A stretch of DNA of 64,000 nt from Planctomycetota bacterium (GTDB taxonomy: Bacteria; Planctomycetota; J058): assembly GCA_023954375.1 (NCBI GenBank), contig JAMLIC010000013.1:62001-126000 (forward strand), written 5' to 3'. The notes beneath the pieces are model-generated. The model did no database searches. It saw only the letters and a list, made by a program, of their open reading frames with translations, and was not told the origin of the DNA. The position numbers were made by a program, and so were the translations under genes. Below, one piece after another: positions 36,019 to 45,500 of this stretch (its first letter is position 1; the number at the start of each line of letters is the position of its first letter).

Positions 36019-37437
36019 TCAGAGCCAGGCCACGATCGCGAGCACGACGAACGCGCCGAGCGCAAGCACCACGGCGGCGGCCGCGCCGAGCGCGAGCAGC
36101 TGCCGCGAGGAGAGCGTCGTCGCCGGCGCCGGGTGCGGGCGGCGGGGGCGCGGCGGCGCCGCCGGGGCGACCGACGCGGTGTCGGCCCCTGCCCCCGGGG
36201 CGGCGGGCCAGAGCGTCGGCTCGGGCGCGTCGACGGGCGCGCCGCGGAGGAGCGCCTCGAGGTCGCGCGCCGCGGCGGCCATGTCGGGGTAGCGGTCGTC
36301 GCGCTCGCGCGCGAGCATGCGCCCGAGCACGCGCCGGTGCGCGGCGGGCAGGCCGGGCAGGTGGTCCTCGGGCGGCCGCAGCTTGCCATGCGCCGCCTTG
36401 AACAGCACGTCGTGCGCGCTGAACTCGCGCATGGGCTCGACGCCGGTGAGCAGGTAGTAGAAGGTCAGGCCGAGCGAGTAGACGTCGACGCGCGCGTCGA
36501 TCGGCGCCTTGCCGCCGATCTCCGGCGCCATGTAGAGCGGCGTGCCGATGATCGCCCCGTCCATGGTCACCGGCGCCATGGTCGTGTCCTTGGCCAGCCC
36601 GAAGTCGGTGACCTTGGCGGTGCCACCCGACGTCAGCATGATGTTCTCGGGCTTCACGTCGCGGTGGATCACGCCCTTGGCATGCGCGGCCTCGAGGCCG
36701 CGGGCGACCTCGAGCACGAGGCGCGCCGCCTCCTCGGGCGCGAGGCGCCCCTGCGCCTTCATCCGCTTGTCGAGGTCCTGGCCGTCGACGTACTGCATGA
36801 CCGTGAACGGCCGCCCGTCGGGCGTCGTCCCCAGGTCGAAGACCATGACGACGTTGGGGTGCTCGACCCGCGCCATGGCGCTGGCCTCGCGCCGGAAGCG
36901 CTCGACCGTGCGCGCCACCTTCGTGTGCTCGTGCGAGAGCACCTTGATCACCACGTCCTTGCGCAGCTCGCCGTGCCAGGCGAGGTAGACCGTCGCCATG
37001 GCCCCGGCGCCCAGGCGGGCGTTGACGAAGCAGCCGCCGAGCACGGCCCCGAGCAGCGGGTCCTCGTCCTCGGGGCGCGGCGTCGGGCCCATGGCCACGG
37101 CCGTCCCGACGCCTGGCGGCGCGGCGGCGAGGTCCGCCGCGCCCGCCCAGCCGGCGACGCCGTGCGGCGGGCTCTGCGGCGCCAGGGGCGTCCAGGGCGC
37201 GGCGGGCGGCTCGTCCGCCCCGCGCGGCCCGCGCGCCGTCCGCCGCCGGCGCTGCTCGGCGGCGATCCGCGCCACCTGCTCGGGCGTGAGCACGCCGCCC
37301 TGGACGAGCACGTCGCTCAGGCGCCGCTGCGGCGCGTTCGCGCGCTGCCAGGCCAGGGCCCGCGTGAGGACTTCGCGCGCCGCCCAGCCCCAGGCGAGGG
37401 CGATCCGGCCGAACTCGATGTCCTCGTCGGCGTCCAC
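36019..37437 (-). CDS. Membrane Ser/Thr protein kinase with MshEN-like N-terminal domain
   Basis: A 472-residue protein. The first 60 residues (FGRIALAWGWAAREVLTRAL to SDVLVQGGVLTPEQVARI) look like the MshEN/GspE N-terminal domain, which in pilus and secretion ATPases binds c-di-GMP or docking partners. After a Pro/Ala linker comes a complete Hanks kinase (about 135-400): GAGAMATV, K165, HRDVKPEN (258-265), DFG (278-280), APE. A second linker leads to one C-terminal membrane helix (about 448-470). It should phosphorylate Ser/Thr in the cytoplasm. The sensor-first, membrane-last layout is less common. Confidence 0.88.
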   Translation of the reverse strand: MDADEDIEFGRIALAWGWAAREVLTRALAWQRANAPQRRLSDVLVQGGVLTPEQVARIAAEQRRRRTARGPRGADEPPAAPWTPLAPQSPPHGVAGWAGAADLAAAPPGVGTAVAMGPTPRPEDEDPLLGAVLGGCFVNARLGAGAMATVYLAWHGELRKDVVIKVLSHEHTKVARTVERFRREASAMARVEHPNVVMVFDLGTTPDGRPFTVMQYVDGQDLDKRMKAQGRLAPEEAARLVLEVARGLEAAHAKGVIHRDVKPENIMLTSGGTAKVTDFGLAKDTTMAPVTMDGAIIGTPLYMAPEIGGKAPIDARVDVYSLGLTFYYLLTGVEPMREFSAHDVLFKAAHGKLRPPEDHLPGLPAAHRRVLGRMLARERDDRYPDMAAAARDLEALLRGAPVDAPEPTLWPAAPGAGADTASVAPAAPPRPRRPHPAPATTLSSRQLLALGAAAAVVLALGAFVVLAIVAWL

Positions 37438-37616
37438 GCCCCTTCACCGTAGCCAGCGCCCCCGACGACCGCCAGGCGATCGGAGCCGATCGCATCGCCG
37501 GGACGGCTCACACCGGCGGGGAGGCGGAGACCTGGCGCCCTCCCGCGCTCCTCGGCCGCCCGTCGTGGTCCGTCTCGCGCTTGCCTCCGCGCGCCCCCGG
37601 CGGGAGGATCCCGCCC

Positions 37617-39245
37617 ATGATCTCGTCCGCGGTCGGCGGCATCGGCCTGTTCCTCCTGGGCATGATCCTCCTCTCGGACGGCCTGAAGATGCTCGCCGGC
37701 GACGCCCTGCGCGCGGCGCTGTCGCGCTTCACCGGCCGCCCGTCCAGCGCCCTGCTCACGGGCGCCGTCGTGACCGCGCTCGTGCAGTCGTCGAGCGCCA
37801 CGACGCTCATGACGATCGGCTTCGTCAGCGCCGGGCTCATGAGCTTCACCCAGTCGGTCGGCGTGATCTTCGGCACGAACATCGGCACGACCAGCACCGG
37901 CTGGATCGTCTCGACGCTCGGGCTCAAGGTGAACGTCTCGGCCGCCGCCCTGCCGGTGATCGGTGTGGGCGCCCTGCTGCGGCTCCTGTTCAAGGGGCGC
38001 GGCGCCGCCGCCGGGACGGCGCTGGCCGGCTTCGGGCTGATCTTCCTCGGGCTCGACACCCTGCAGGTCGGCATGAAGGGCCTGAGCGAGTACGTCGACC
38101 CCGGGCGCTTCCCGGCCGGGGCGTCGCTCGGGGGGCGCCTGCTCCTCGTGTTCGTCGGCGCGCTCATGACCGTCGTCCTCCAGTCGTCGAGCGCGGCCGT
38201 GGCCATGACGCTCACGGCCCTGCACGCCGGCTCGATCGACCTCGTGCAGGCGGCCGCCCTCGTCGTCGGGCAGAACGTGGGCACGACCGTGAAGGCCTGG
38301 CTCGTCTCGATCGGGGCGCCCACGGCCGTCAAGCGCACGGCCATGGCCCACTTCCTCTTCAACGGCCTGACCGGCGTCGTGGCCTTCGCGGCGCTGTCGC
38401 CGCTGGTCCAGGTCGTGGACGCGATCGCCGACCGGCTCGGCGACGGCTCGAGCGCGACGACGATCGCCGGCTTCCACACGGCGTTCAACCTGCTCGGGGT
38501 CATGCTCCTCTTCCCGTTCACCCGCCGCTTCGCCGCGTTCGTCGAGCGGCTCGTCCCGGAGCGCGGGCCGCAGCTGGCGCGCCACCTGTCGCAGGCCGCC
38601 TCGGAGGTGCCCGCCGTGGCCCTGGCGGCGGCGCGCCGCACGCTGGCCGAGGTGGCCGGCGCCCTCGCCGACGCGGGCCGCGCGCGCCTCGAGGGGGCCG
38701 GGCCCGAGGCGGTCGAGCCCGAGCTCGAGCCGGCGCGGCGCGCCCTCGACGCCGCGCGCGGCTTCGTCGCCGCGATCGGCACGCACGAGGAGACCGCCGC
38801 CGAGCACGGGCGGCACGTGGCCGTCCTGCAGGCGCTCGACCAGCTCGAGCGCCTCGTGCGCGTCTGCGCCGAGCCGGCGCCGCGCGGGCCGCTCGAGCGC
38901 GCGGGGGAGCCGCGCGACATGGCCGCGCGCCTGGTCGAGGCGCTCGGCGCCAGCGCGCCCGAGCTGCGCGAGGGCGACGCGCTCCAGGCGGCGGTGCGGC
39001 TGGGGGCCGCCTCGCGGAGCAACGCCGACGCGCGCCGCGGCCACGAGCCGACGCTCCTCGGCCACACGGCCGCCGGCCACGTGTCGCCGGCGGCCGCCCT
39101 GGTCGAGCTCGACCTCACCCGCTGGGTCGACCGGCTCGGGTATCACGCCTGGCGCGCCGCCCACAACCTGCAGGACCCGCCGCCCGAGCTGGCCCCGCTG
39201 CCGGCGGCGCCGCCGCTGCCTCAGCCGGAGGACCGAACGGGCTAG
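37617..39245 (+). CDS. Na/phosphate cotransporter family protein
   Basis: A 542-residue protein. Eight to nine membrane helices in the first 320 residues carry two QSSSA motifs (VQSSSATTLM and LQSSSAAVAM), with GTNIGTT and GQNVGTT. This is the inverted-repeat signature of the Na/Pi symporter family (NptA/PNaS). The remaining roughly 220 residues are a PhoU-like helical region in the cytoplasm. It probably takes up phosphate with sodium. The ATG at 37617 follows GGGAGG. It stands alone, convergent with the sirtuin gene; the two stops share CTAG. Confidence 0.9.
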   Translation: MISSAVGGIGLFLLGMILLSDGLKMLAGDALRAALSRFTGRPSSALLTGAVVTALVQSSSATTLMTIGFVSAGLMSFTQSVGVIFGTNIGTTSTGWIVSTLGLKVNVSAAALPVIGVGALLRLLFKGRGAAAGTALAGFGLIFLGLDTLQVGMKGLSEYVDPGRFPAGASLGGRLLLVFVGALMTVVLQSSSAAVAMTLTALHAGSIDLVQAAALVVGQNVGTTVKAWLVSIGAPTAVKRTAMAHFLFNGLTGVVAFAALSPLVQVVDAIADRLGDGSSATTIAGFHTAFNLLGVMLLFPFTRRFAAFVERLVPERGPQLARHLSQAASEVPAVALAAARRTLAEVAGALADAGRARLEGAGPEAVEPELEPARRALDAARGFVAAIGTHEETAAEHGRHVAVLQALDQLERLVRVCAEPAPRGPLERAGEPRDMAARLVEALGASAPELREGDALQAAVRLGAASRSNADARRGHEPTLLGHTAAGHVSPAAALVELDLTRWVDRLGYHAWRAAHNLQDPPPELAPLPAAPPLPQPEDRTG

Positions 39246-40060
39246 ACCAGCGCCTGCGCGAGGCCAGGCAGGACCTCCCCCAGCCGCCCCTCGACCTTGA
39301 GCTGCGCGTCGCCGTCGCCGCGCGTGGGGCCGAGGTTGACGATCGCGACCGGCAGGCCGAGGGCCCGCGCCTCGCGCACGAAGCGGAAGCCGGAGAACAC
39401 GGCGAGCGACGACCCGGCCACGAGCAGGGCCTCGGCCGCGCGCAGGAGCGCGCCGCCGGCCTCGCGGCGCGCGCGGGGGACCGCCTCGCCGAAGAACACC
39501 ACGTCGGGCTTGAGGTCGCCCCCGCAGGCCAGGCAGCCGACGACCCGGAAGCCCTCGACGAGCGCCGCCGGGAGCGCCGCGTCGCCGTCGGGCAGGGCCT
39601 CGGCCGCGCGCGCCTCGAAGCCCGGGTTCTCGCGGAGGAGCCGTTCCTGGAGGGCGTCGCGGGCCTCTCGCGCGCCGCAGCCCAGGCAGCGCGCCTCGTG
39701 CAGCGCGCCGTGCAGCTCGATCACCTCGCGGCTGCCCGCGGCGGTGTGCAGCCGGTCGACGTTCTGCGTGATCAGCCCGGCGACGACGCCCCGGGCCTCG
39801 AGCGCCGCGAGCGCCGTGTGGGCGGCGTTCGGCCGCGCCGCCCGCAGGCGCGGCCAGCCGGCCGCGCCCCGCGCCCAGTAGCGGCGTCGCGCCTCGGGGT
39901 CGGCCAGGAACGCCGCGAGCTGGACCGGGCTCCTCGCCCGGCGCGCCGTCCCCTCGCCCCGGTAGTCCGGGATCCCCGACTCCGTGCTGCAGCCGGCCCC
40001 GGTGAGCACGGCCAGCCGGCGCCCGCGCAGCAGGTCGACGAGCGCGTTCGTGGGCTCCAC
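39242..40060 (-). CDS. Sir2-family NAD-dependent protein deacylase
   Basis: A 272-residue sirtuin. The motifs are intact: GAGCSTESGIPDYRG for NAD binding, the TQNVDRLH core, catalytic HGAL, two zinc CxxC pairs (CLGC, CLAC), and the GSSLAVFSG and NLGPT strands. It removes acyl groups from lysines using NAD. The group (CobB-like class II or SIRT4-like) cannot be fixed from reading alone. It is followed by a small membrane-protein gene and has no obvious partner acetyltransferase nearby. Confidence 0.92.
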   Translation of the reverse strand: MEPTNALVDLLRGRRLAVLTGAGCSTESGIPDYRGEGTARRARSPVQLAAFLADPEARRRYWARGAAGWPRLRAARPNAAHTALAALEARGVVAGLITQNVDRLHTAAGSREVIELHGALHEARCLGCGAREARDALQERLLRENPGFEARAAEALPDGDAALPAALVEGFRVVGCLACGGDLKPDVVFFGEAVPRARREAGGALLRAAEALLVAGSSLAVFSGFRFVREARALGLPVAIVNLGPTRGDGDAQLKVEGRLGEVLPGLAQALV

Positions 40061-40070
40061 GGCCGCGATG

Positions 40071-40505
40071 CTACCCCGGCCCGACGCCCTCGCCCGCCGC
40101 GCCCTCGCCCTCGCCCTCGCCCTCGCCCTCGATCGCCGCGAGGTCGTCGAGCGCGCCCTCGGCGGCGAGCAGCGAGTAGAGCCACCCGCCCGCGACGATC
40201 GGCGCGCCGCTCAGGCTGACGAACAGGAGCCAGCGCCCGACCGACAGCCCGGCCAGCCCCGCGTCGAGCCACTGGGGTTCGCCCGAGACCAGCCACAGCG
40301 CCGCGTGCAGCCAGACGATCAGCGCGACGCCCAGGGTCACGGGCCGCGCGCGGCCGCGCAGGAGCCGCGCCATGAGCCCGAGCAGGCCGAGCGTCAGCGC
40401 CAGCGCGCCGAGCGCCACGACCAGCAGGAGCGGGCGCAGCGCCTCCGGGATCGAGAGGCGCACGAGCAGCGAGAGGCCCGGCAGGTCCTCGTCGGGGTCG
40501 CTCAC
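40071..40505 (-). CDS. Small membrane protein with Glu-Gly repeat tail
   Basis: A 144-residue protein with three or four hydrophobic helices (LLLVVALGALALTLGLLGLM, PVTLGVALIVWLHAALWLV, LFVSLSGAPIVAGGWLYSLL). The C-terminal tail reads AIEGEGEGEGEG and is coded by CTCGCC hexamer repeats, like the run in the NYN gene. GTG at 40505 starts 2 bases after the stop of the next small gene. No family was recognised. Confidence 0.55.
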   Translation of the reverse strand: MSDPDEDLPGLSLLVRLSIPEALRPLLLVVALGALALTLGLLGLMARLLRGRARPVTLGVALIVWLHAALWLVSGEPQWLDAGLAGLSVGRWLLFVSLSGAPIVAGGWLYSLLAAEGALDDLAAIEGEGEGEGEGAAGEGVGPG

Positions 40506-40507
40506 GG

Positions 40508-40720
40508 TCAGTGGAAGCCGCGCTTGCGGCTCTGCTTGAGCGGCGGCGTCCACTCGCCCTGCGGGTCGGGCAGGAAGGTCATGGACGACGTCTCGCCCAT
40601 GGCGCACAGCACGAGCCAGCCGCCGGGGACCCGCTGGCGGAACTGCTGCATGGAGGTGCCGCCGGTCTCGACCAGCTCCCAGTCGCCCGGCCAGGCCGGC
40701 TTCGCCTCGTCGTCGCCCAT
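40508..40720 (-). CDS. Small conserved-looking protein, unknown function
   Basis: A 70-residue protein, mainly beta: WELVETGGTSMQQFRQRVPGG, then WLVLCAMGETSSMTFLPD, and a basic end. It could be a tiny barrel, but nothing specific is recognised. ATG at 40720 follows GGTGGGGGGC, a good ribosome site. It is probably translated with the membrane-protein gene that begins 2 bases after it. Confidence 0.5.
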   Translation of the reverse strand: MGDDEAKPAWPGDWELVETGGTSMQQFRQRVPGGWLVLCAMGETSSMTFLPDPQGEWTPPLKQSRKRGFH

Positions 40721-40785
40721 GGCGCCCCCCACCTCGACCTCCCCATCTCGACGATGGAGGTCGACCCCGGGAGCCTACCCGAGCC

Positions 40786-42438
40786 TCAGCCGCGCGCCAG
40801 GCGGACGGCGCCTTCGACCAGCGCCCGCAGCGGCGGGGGCACGGCGTCGAGGCCTCGCGCCGACAGCGCCTCGAGCACCTCGAGCGCGAGGCGCGGCTTG
40901 CCGCGCTCGTCGATCGCGCGGGCGATCACCTTCGTGGGCGCCGGCCCGCGCGGCGGGCCGCCCCGGCGCGAGGGGCGGGGCTTGATCCCCGAGGCGCTCA
41001 GGAACACGTCCTCGAAGCCGTGCGCGAAGAAGCAGTGCTCGACGTCCTGGTGCTCGAGGAGCGTCACGCCGGCCTCCACGCCGGGGGCCGCCAGCTCCCG
41101 CGCGCGCGCGGCATAACGCCGCCCCGCCTCGTCGCCGTCGGCCAGCAGGTGCCAGGCGATCCCCAGGGCCTGCGCCAGCTTCACGAGCGGCTCGACGCCG
41201 CACTGGGCGAACTCGACCACGCGCACGCCCTCCGACGGGAGGTCGTAGCCGAGGATCCGCGCCAGCTCGGGGACCAGCCAGAACTCCGTCTCGCCCTCGA
41301 CGAGGAGCCAGCAGCGGGCGAAGAGCGCGTCGGCGCGGTTGGCGCGCACGTGATAGCCGACGCGCCGCTGCTCGTCGACCGACAGGGCCCGCCGCGCGAC
41401 CTGGAACACGCGCACGCCGTCGGCCTCGCGCACGGCGCGGCGCAGGCTCCACAGCGGGATCGACGCCAGCAGGTCGCCCGAGTTCGTGGTGACGAGCCGC
41501 TGCACGGGGAGGGCGTCGATCAGCCGCGACACGTTGGCGGCCACCACCGGGTGCAGGTTCGCCTCGGGGTCCTCGATGACGAGGATCGGGTCGGCGTCGC
41601 CGAGCGCGTCCGGCGCGCCGTTGGCGCGGAAGAGCCCCCCGAGCAGGAGCAGCGCGGCGAGCCCCTGCGCCGCGCCGCCGAGCGCGTGGAGCGTCCCCGG
41701 CGCGACCGGGCCGCGCGCGCCCGGCGCCTGCGCCAGGGCCTCGAGCAGGCGCGTCGTCCGGGGCTGCGCGCGCGCCGCCAGCCGCTCGGCGACGCGCGCC
41801 ACGATCTGCCGCGCCGCCGCGACCCCGGCCTGCATGTCGGGGGCGGTCAGGTCCCAGCCGTGGGCCAGCTTCGCGTAGGCGTGCAGGACCTGGTGCTCGA
41901 GCTCGAGGTCGGCCGTGAGCGGCACGGGGGCGCCCGGGGCCCGCGTCGGGCCGACGAAGTAGCGCCCGGCCCGCAGGACGACCGCCGGGCAGCGCTCGCG
42001 CAGCGCGGCGAGCGCCTCCGGCGGCGGCTGCGGCCGGAGCGGCGCCCCGTCCGGCGCGCAGAAGGTGACCGCGCACGGGCCAGGCCCCTCGTCGCCGCGG
42101 GTGGCCTCCACCTGCAGCATGGCCAGCCCCGCCCCGTCCGGGCCGACGAGCGCGGCCGCGAGCGCGGGCGTCGCGCGGCGCTCGCCGGGCCGCGTCTCGA
42201 TGAAGGTCAAGACGATGCGGATGCGGTCGACCGGCGCCTCCGGCGGCGGCGGGGCGTGGAAGTCGTCGGCGGCGAAGGCCAGGACCGCCGTGCCCGCGCC
42301 GAGGCAGCTCATGAGCGCGTCGAGGAGGCTGGTGCGGCCGAAGCCGTTCTCGCCGATCACCGCCGTGAGGTCGTCGAGCTCGAGGTCGAGGCGGCGTATC
42401 GCTCGGAAGCCTTCGATCTGGATCCGACGGAGGCGCAC
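40786..42438 (-). CDS. OLD-family ATPase with TOPRIM nuclease domain (YbjD-like)
   Basis: A 550-residue protein. The N-terminal ABC/SMC-type ATPase has Walker A GENGFGRTSLLDAL, where the usual lysine is Arg, and Walker B DPILVIEDPEANLHP with TTNSGDLLASI after it. The C-terminal TOPRIM domain has LLVEGETEFWLVPELARIL (catalytic Glu) and LLADGDEAGRRYA (DxD). OLD proteins are ATP-linked nucleases, some used against phages (Gabija GajA). No GajB-like UvrD helicase or RT gene is beside it, so it is more like the solo E. coli YbjD type. It is divergent from the hybrid kinase, 91 bases apart. Confidence 0.82.
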   Translation of the reverse strand: MRLRRIQIEGFRAIRRLDLELDDLTAVIGENGFGRTSLLDALMSCLGAGTAVLAFAADDFHAPPPPEAPVDRIRIVLTFIETRPGERRATPALAAALVGPDGAGLAMLQVEATRGDEGPGPCAVTFCAPDGAPLRPQPPPEALAALRERCPAVVLRAGRYFVGPTRAPGAPVPLTADLELEHQVLHAYAKLAHGWDLTAPDMQAGVAAARQIVARVAERLAARAQPRTTRLLEALAQAPGARGPVAPGTLHALGGAAQGLAALLLLGGLFRANGAPDALGDADPILVIEDPEANLHPVVAANVSRLIDALPVQRLVTTNSGDLLASIPLWSLRRAVREADGVRVFQVARRALSVDEQRRVGYHVRANRADALFARCWLLVEGETEFWLVPELARILGYDLPSEGVRVVEFAQCGVEPLVKLAQALGIAWHLLADGDEAGRRYAARARELAAPGVEAGVTLLEHQDVEHCFFAHGFEDVFLSASGIKPRPSRRGGPPRGPAPTKVIARAIDERGKPRLALEVLEALSARGLDAVPPPLRALVEGAVRLARG

Positions 42439-42529
42439 GGGGCGAGTATGGCACGCCTGGTCGGCCGGACGTCCCACGGCCGTGACCTCGTCTCACCCGG
42501 ATGGCTGGCTCGGGGTATCCCCGAGGCTT

Positions 42530-45500
42530 GTGGCCGGCACGGGGCCTGCGTTGGACGCGTTCGAGGTGCTCTTGAAGAAGCCGGGGAGGAGGGGGAGGGC
42601 GTGGCTCGGGGCGGCGGGGGCCGGGGCGCTCCTCGCGGGGTTCGCGCTGATCGAGGTCCCGCGCGCCCGGTCGGAGGCCGTCGCGGCGGGCCGCGCGGAC
42701 CTGCTCGGCGGGCTCGAGCTGCGCCGCATGGCGATCGACGCCTGGCTGGCCGACCGCCAGGCCGACGCCGAGGCGGTCGCGACCTTCCCGTCCGCGGTCG
42801 AGCTCGCAGGCGCGCCCGCGCCGAGCGACGAGGTCCGGGCGCACTTCGGGGTGGCGCTCACGACCTTCGCCCGCGCCCTGCGCTACGAGCGCATCGACGT
42901 CCTCGGGCGCGGCGACCGCGTGCTCCTCCACCGCGGCCCCACCGACGCGATCGACCCGGTCGTCGTCGCCGCGGGGCGCGCGGCCCGCGAGGCGCGTCAG
43001 GGGATCGTGGACCTGGTCCGCCTGGCGGACGGGCGCGCCGCGCTGCTCAGCGCGGCCCCGATCCTCGACGCCGGCGGGGACGTGGTGGGCGCGGCCGTCC
43101 TCGCGACCGACGTCCGCGACGAGCTCCTCCCGCTCCTCGAGGCGCGGCAGGACCCGACGCTCATGGCGCTGGTCCTCCGGTCGGACCGGGAGGGGGTCAC
43201 CGTCCTCGCCGCGTCCGGCGCGGGGCCGCACGAGCCGGCCGGCCTGGGCTGGGCCGCCGGCGTGAGCGACCGCGTGCACTTCGACCCCTCGGCGCGCGAC
43301 GCCGCGGGCGCGCCCGCGCTCGGGGCCGCCGCGCCCCTCGTCGGCGCGCCGTGGCTGGTCGCGGTCACCACGCCATCGGCCGCCGTGGACGCGGCGATCC
43401 GCCCCCGGCTCCTGCGCGCCGGCGCGGGCTGGGCCGGCATGGCCGGCGCGGTCCTCCTGCTGGGCGTCGGGCTGGCCTGGGGGCAGCGCCAGGCCGCCGA
43501 CGCCGCGCTGGCGAGGAGCCAGGGCCGCCTCGCGCTCCTCCTCGAGCACGCCAACGACGCGATCGTCTTCCTCGACCTGGCGGGGCGCATCCAGGAGACG
43601 AACCGCCGCGCCGAGGTCCTCTACGGGCCCGGCCTCGTCGGGCGCCACGCCCTGGAGCAGCGCCCGGCGCGGCTGCGCGAGGTCGGGCGCGCCGACCTCG
43701 AGCTCCTCGTGGCCCGGGGCTGGAACGTCTACGAGACCCTGCACGTGGCCGCCGACGGCCGCGAGGTGCCGGTCGAGATCAGCGCGCGGGTCGTCGACCT
43801 CGACGGCGAGCGCGGGGTCGTCGCCCTGATCCGCGACGTCTCGGAGCGGCGCCAGGCGCTGGCCGACCTCGAGGAGGCGCGGCGGCGCCTCGAGGGCGCC
43901 CTGGCCGTCGGCCGCATGGGCCACTGGCGCCTCGACCTGGCGTCCGGGCGCGCGGCCTGGGCGCCGGAGCTCTTCGCGCTGATCGGCCGCGACCCGGCCC
44001 TCGGCGCGCCCACCCTGGAGGAGGCGCTGGCGCTCCTCGCGCCCGACGCGCGCCGCCGCCTGGAGGAGCGCCTGCGCCGAGCGGTCGAGGAGGGCGTGAG
44101 CTCCGACGACGAGCACGCGGTCGTGCGCCCCGACGGGCGCGCGCTCCATGTCCGCGTGGTGATCGACGCGGTGCACGACGAGGCGGGCCGCGTGGTCGAG
44201 CTGCACGGCCTGGCGCAGGACGTCACCGACCGACACACCGCGGAGGAGGGCCTGCGCAAGCTCTCGCGCGCCGTCGAGCAGAGCCCCGCGTCGATCCTGA
44301 TCACCGACCCGGACGGCGCGATCGAGTACGTCAACCCGCGCTTCGAGGACGTCACGGGCTGGCGGGCCGACGAGGTCCTGGGCAAGAACCCGCGCCTCCT
44401 CAAGTCGGGGCTGACGCCGCGCGAGGTCTACGCCGAGCTGTGGGCGACGATCACGGCCGGGGGCGCCTGGCAGGGCGAGCTGCACAACGTGCGCAAGGAC
44501 GGGGCGCCGCTGCTCGAGAGCGCGACGATCGCCCCGATCCGCGACGCCGACGGGGCGATCACCCACTTCGTCGCCGTCAAGGAGGACATCACCGCGCGCC
44601 GCGCGGCCGAGGAGGAGCTGCGCCGCACCCGGGAGCAGCTGCTCCAGGCGCAGAAGATGGAGGCGGTCGGGCGCCTCGCCGGGGGCGTGGCCCACGACTT
44701 CAACAACCTGCTCACGGTGATCGAGGGCTACACGCGCCTGGCCATGGACCCGCTGCCGGCCGGCGACCCCGCCCGGCGCAAGCTCGAGCAGGTGGTGCGC
44801 GCGGCGGAGCGGGCGGCCGGCCTCACGCGGCAGCTCCTGGCCTTCAGCCGCAGGCTGCCGGCCTCGCCGCGGGTCGTCGAGCCGGGCGCCCTGGTGCGCG
44901 ACATGACCGGCATGCTCCGGCGCCTCCTGGGCGAGCGCGTCGCGCTGCGCGTCGAGGCGGCGCCGGACGCCGGCGAGGTGACGATCGACCCGGGCCAGCT
45001 CGAGCAGGTGGTCATGAACCTGGCCGTGAACGCCCGCGACGCCATGCCGGACGGGGGCGCCCTCACGATCGAGGTCGCGGCCGAGGACCTCGGCCCGGGC
45101 GACGCGGCGCTCGGCCGCCGCGCCGGCCGCTGGGTCCGCCTGGCCGTGATCGACACCGGCGTCGGGATCGACGCGGCGACCCGGGCGCGGCTGTTCGAGC
45201 CGTTCTTCACCACGAAGCCCGCCGGCCAGGGGACGGGGCTCGGGCTGGCCACCGTGCACGGGATCGTCGAGCAGGCCGGCGGCTTCATGACCGTCGAGAG
45301 CGCGCCGGGCGCCGGGGCCCGCTTCGAGGTGCACCTGCCGCGGGCGGCCGCCGGCACGGGGCCGGTCGAGGACCCCGCCGCGTCGTCCCCGCCGCCGCCC
45401 GGCCGGGGCGAGACGGTGCTCGTGGCCGAGGACGAGCCCGCCGTGCGCGAGCTCGCGCGCGAGGTCCTCGCCGCGCGGGGCTACCGGGTGCTCGCGTGCG

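Noticed and set aside
40080..40135. CTCGCC hexamer array (and the one near 10130) as a regulatory or CRISPR-like repeat
   Set aside because: In frame it encodes Glu-Gly runs within two genes, and there are no spacers; simple sequence expansion explains it.
41103..41120. GCGCGCGCGGCATAAC in the OLD-type gene, matching the RIT left-end palindrome over about 14 bases
   Set aside because: It lies inside an intact coding frame, has no partner repeat, and is mostly GC alternation that is common here.
40786..42438. Calling the OLD-type gene a Gabija defence system
   Set aside because: No UvrD-like GajB gene is adjacent; the neighbours are a histidine kinase and small unknown genes.
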